Shown here piece by piece: positions 6,897 to 7,492 of a stretch of DNA of 7,492 nucleotides. Origin of the DNA: CAG-273 sp963560005. Its GTDB lineage: Bacteria; Bacillota; Clostridia; TANB77; CAG-508. The notes beneath the pieces were generated by a model. It saw only the letters and a list, made by a program, of their open reading frames with translations. It was not told where the DNA came from and did no database searches. The stretch lies in assembly GCA_963560005.1 (NCBI GenBank), contig CAUWNG010000005.1:1-7492 (forward strand). The letters are read 5' to 3'. Made by a program: the position numbers and the translations under genes. Position 1 is the first letter of the stretch. Each line of letters starts with the position of its first letter.

Positions 6897-6960
6897 TAAT
6901 AATTACTCCTTCTCTGTATTTTTTTAAAGTAACTGACCTTGGGCTATTACCCTTACTCCG
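6897..6960 (-). promoter_or_regulatory. Leader of the repeat-protein gene with possible alternative pairings at the ribosome binding site
   Basis: The untranslated leader is about 64 nt. GGAGTAA occurs twice in it, at 6953-6959 and as the ribosome binding site at 6903-6909. A TTACTTT segment between them (6926-6932) can pair, with two G-U pairs, to either copy. A small GGG/CCC hairpin (6941-6952) sits inside the first pairing. The pairings are visible; any regulatory effect is inference. Confidence 0.35.
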
Positions 6961-6966
6961 TTTTTT

Positions 6967-6995
6967 ATTATAACACATTTAACTTAAAATATCAA
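6967..6995 (-). promoter_or_regulatory. Sigma-A promoter of the repeat-protein gene
   Basis: On the minus strand TTGATA (6990-6995), a 17-bp spacer and a perfect TATAAT (6967-6972) preceded by TG (extended -10) form a strong promoter. Transcription should start near 6960. Confidence 0.82.
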
Positions 6996-7022
6996 GCTTA
7001 CATCATTTTTCCATTTAATTAC

Positions 7023-7054
7023 ATTTGTCATTATGTAACTTATTATTTGTCATT
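7023..7054. repeat. Direct repeat ATTTGTCATT beside the DnaA-box cluster
   Basis: ATTTGTCATT occurs at 7023-7032 and again at 7045-7054, a 22-bp period (about two helical turns). It lies between the DnaA boxes and the promoter of the repeat-protein gene. It could be a paired protein-binding site, or chance in AT-rich DNA. Confidence 0.45.
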
Positions 7055-7076
7055 TTTTGTAGTTTACAAAAAATTA

Positions 7077-7155
7077 TTATTCACAGGTTGTGGATAATGT
7101 GGATAACTCTGTGAATAACTATAAATACTACACTATTTTATTCACATTATTAACA
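7077..7155. promoter_or_regulatory. DnaA-box cluster, oriC-like
   Basis: Two perfect DnaA boxes (TTATCCACA, minus strand) lie end to end at 7089-7097 and 7098-7106. TTATTCACA boxes, one mismatch from consensus, are at 7077-7085 (plus), 7110-7118 (minus) and 7138-7146 (plus). A weaker TTATTAACA abuts at 7147-7155. Six sites in 79 bp, in mixed orientation, next to a 9-bp hairpin repeat (7053-7073) and very AT-rich DNA, resemble a replication-initiation region. No dnaA, dnaN, rpmH or gyrB is present, so this may instead be a DnaA-titration or regulatory site. The boxes are clear; the function is inferred. Confidence 0.75.
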
Positions 7156-7195
7156 GTTTTATTTTGTATTTTTTATGGTAACATGTTGATTTCCA

Positions 7196-7233
7196 AAAAA
7201 ATACAGTACATTTTAAAATATACTGTATTTTTT
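7196..7233 (-). terminator. Terminator after the DUF1294 gene
   Basis: A perfect 13-bp inverted repeat (7196-7208 and 7221-7233) encloses a 12-nt loop that is itself partly self-complementary. A and T runs at both ends make it potentially bidirectional. It lies 56 bp after the DUF1294 stop codon and insulates the DnaA-box region from that transcript. Confidence 0.8.
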
Positions 7234-7289
7234 ACTTTTTATTTTTTACTTTTTTTCCCATTTACATACTTTTTTATAAAATTTATATA

Positions 7290-7492
7290 TCAAATAACAA
7301 AAAATAATATAATAAGTAATATTTGGCAAATTAATATTAATGGAAATCCTATTACAAAAGCCATTTTTTTAGTTTTGTGTCTGAAAGTATACATTCCTAC
7401 TATTGCTCCAATACCTCCACCCAATATAACTAAAAACAATAAAGTATTTTCTTTTACTCTCCATTTTCCTTTAATTGCTCTTCTTTTATCCC
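7290..7492 (-). CDS. DUF1294 family small membrane protein, C-terminal part (N-terminus outside window)
   Basis: The visible 66 residues show the DUF1294 signature: DKRRAIKGKWRVKE, then ENTLL, a glycine-rich membrane segment with LGGGIGA, the motif MYTFRHKTKK, and a final hydrophobic segment with GFPLILICQ. Two membrane helices are visible; full-length members are about 90 residues, so only about 20 N-terminal residues should be missing. The function of the family is not known. The stop is TGA at 7290-7292. The gene runs towards the DnaA-box region and is ended by the hairpin at 7196-7233. Confidence 0.9.
   Translation of the reverse strand, partial: DKRRAIKGKWRVKENTLLFLVILGGGIGAIVGMYTFRHKTKKMAFVIGFPLILICQILLIILFFVI

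Noticed and set aside
7156..7194. Possible small gene or AACATGTT operator between the DnaA boxes and the terminator
   Set aside because: There is no ribosome binding site with an open frame, and a single 8-bp palindrome is expected by chance.
7245..7292. Reading through the TGA stop of DUF1294 as Trp would add a 16-residue basic tail
   Set aside because: All Trp codons in the other genes, including 11 in glyS, are TGG, which does not fit a TGA=Trp code. DUF1294 proteins also commonly end after the last hydrophobic segment.
1..7492. CRISPR arrays, transposases, tRNA or rRNA genes, phage genes
   Set aside because: I saw no regularly spaced repeats, transposase-like proteins, tRNA-like cloverleafs or phage proteins.

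Overview
The window is very AT-rich, and every recognisable gene lies on the minus strand. Three things point to a low-GC member of the Bacillota (Firmicutes), most likely a Clostridia-type organism: a T-box riboswitch ahead of a glycyl-tRNA synthetase, strong AAGGAGG-type ribosome binding sites, and a YtgP/SpoVB/MurJ-like flippase. The standard genetic code fits, because all tryptophans in the long ORFs are TGG and TGA acts as a stop. I cannot name a genus from the sequence.

Layout, read in the direction of transcription (high to low coordinates): (1) 7290-7492, the C-terminal part of a small DUF1294 membrane protein, followed by a hairpin terminator at 7196-7233. (2) 6897-7195, a non-coding stretch holding a dense, oriC-like cluster of DnaA boxes (7077-7155), short repeats, and a good sigma-A promoter with a roughly 64-nt leader. 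(3) 6327-6896, a 189-residue protein built of 26-residue HEAT/LRV-like repeats, closed by a strong terminator at 6293-6321. (4) 5909-6194, the promoter and T-box leader of the glycyl-tRNA synthetase gene (4520-5908), whose own terminator is at 4453-4494. (5) A compact four-gene operon with its own promoter at 4366-4394: ATP-grasp paralog B (3325-4329), a MOP-superfamily lipid-linked saccharide flippase (1654-3297, TTG start), ATP-grasp paralog A (634-1635) and metK (606 to the window edge). The gaps between these genes are only 18-27 bp and contain no terminator.

The operon is the most system-like part of the window. Two paralogous ATP-grasp enzymes of the 'sugar-transfer associated' type bracket a flippase. 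This suggests that an ATP-dependent ligation on a cell-surface glycan or its lipid-linked precursor is coupled to membrane export. The substrate is unknown, and no glycosyltransferase is present inside the window. metK, normally essential, is the last visible gene and carries a one-base insertion at position 291. The reading frame is otherwise intact on both sides, so a sequencing error or a very recent mutation is more likely than an old pseudogene.

The other point of note is the DnaA-box cluster. It contains two perfect, directly abutting TTATCCACA boxes flanked by TTATTCACA boxes in inverted orientation, yet no dnaA, dnaN, rpmH or other usual origin gene is in view.
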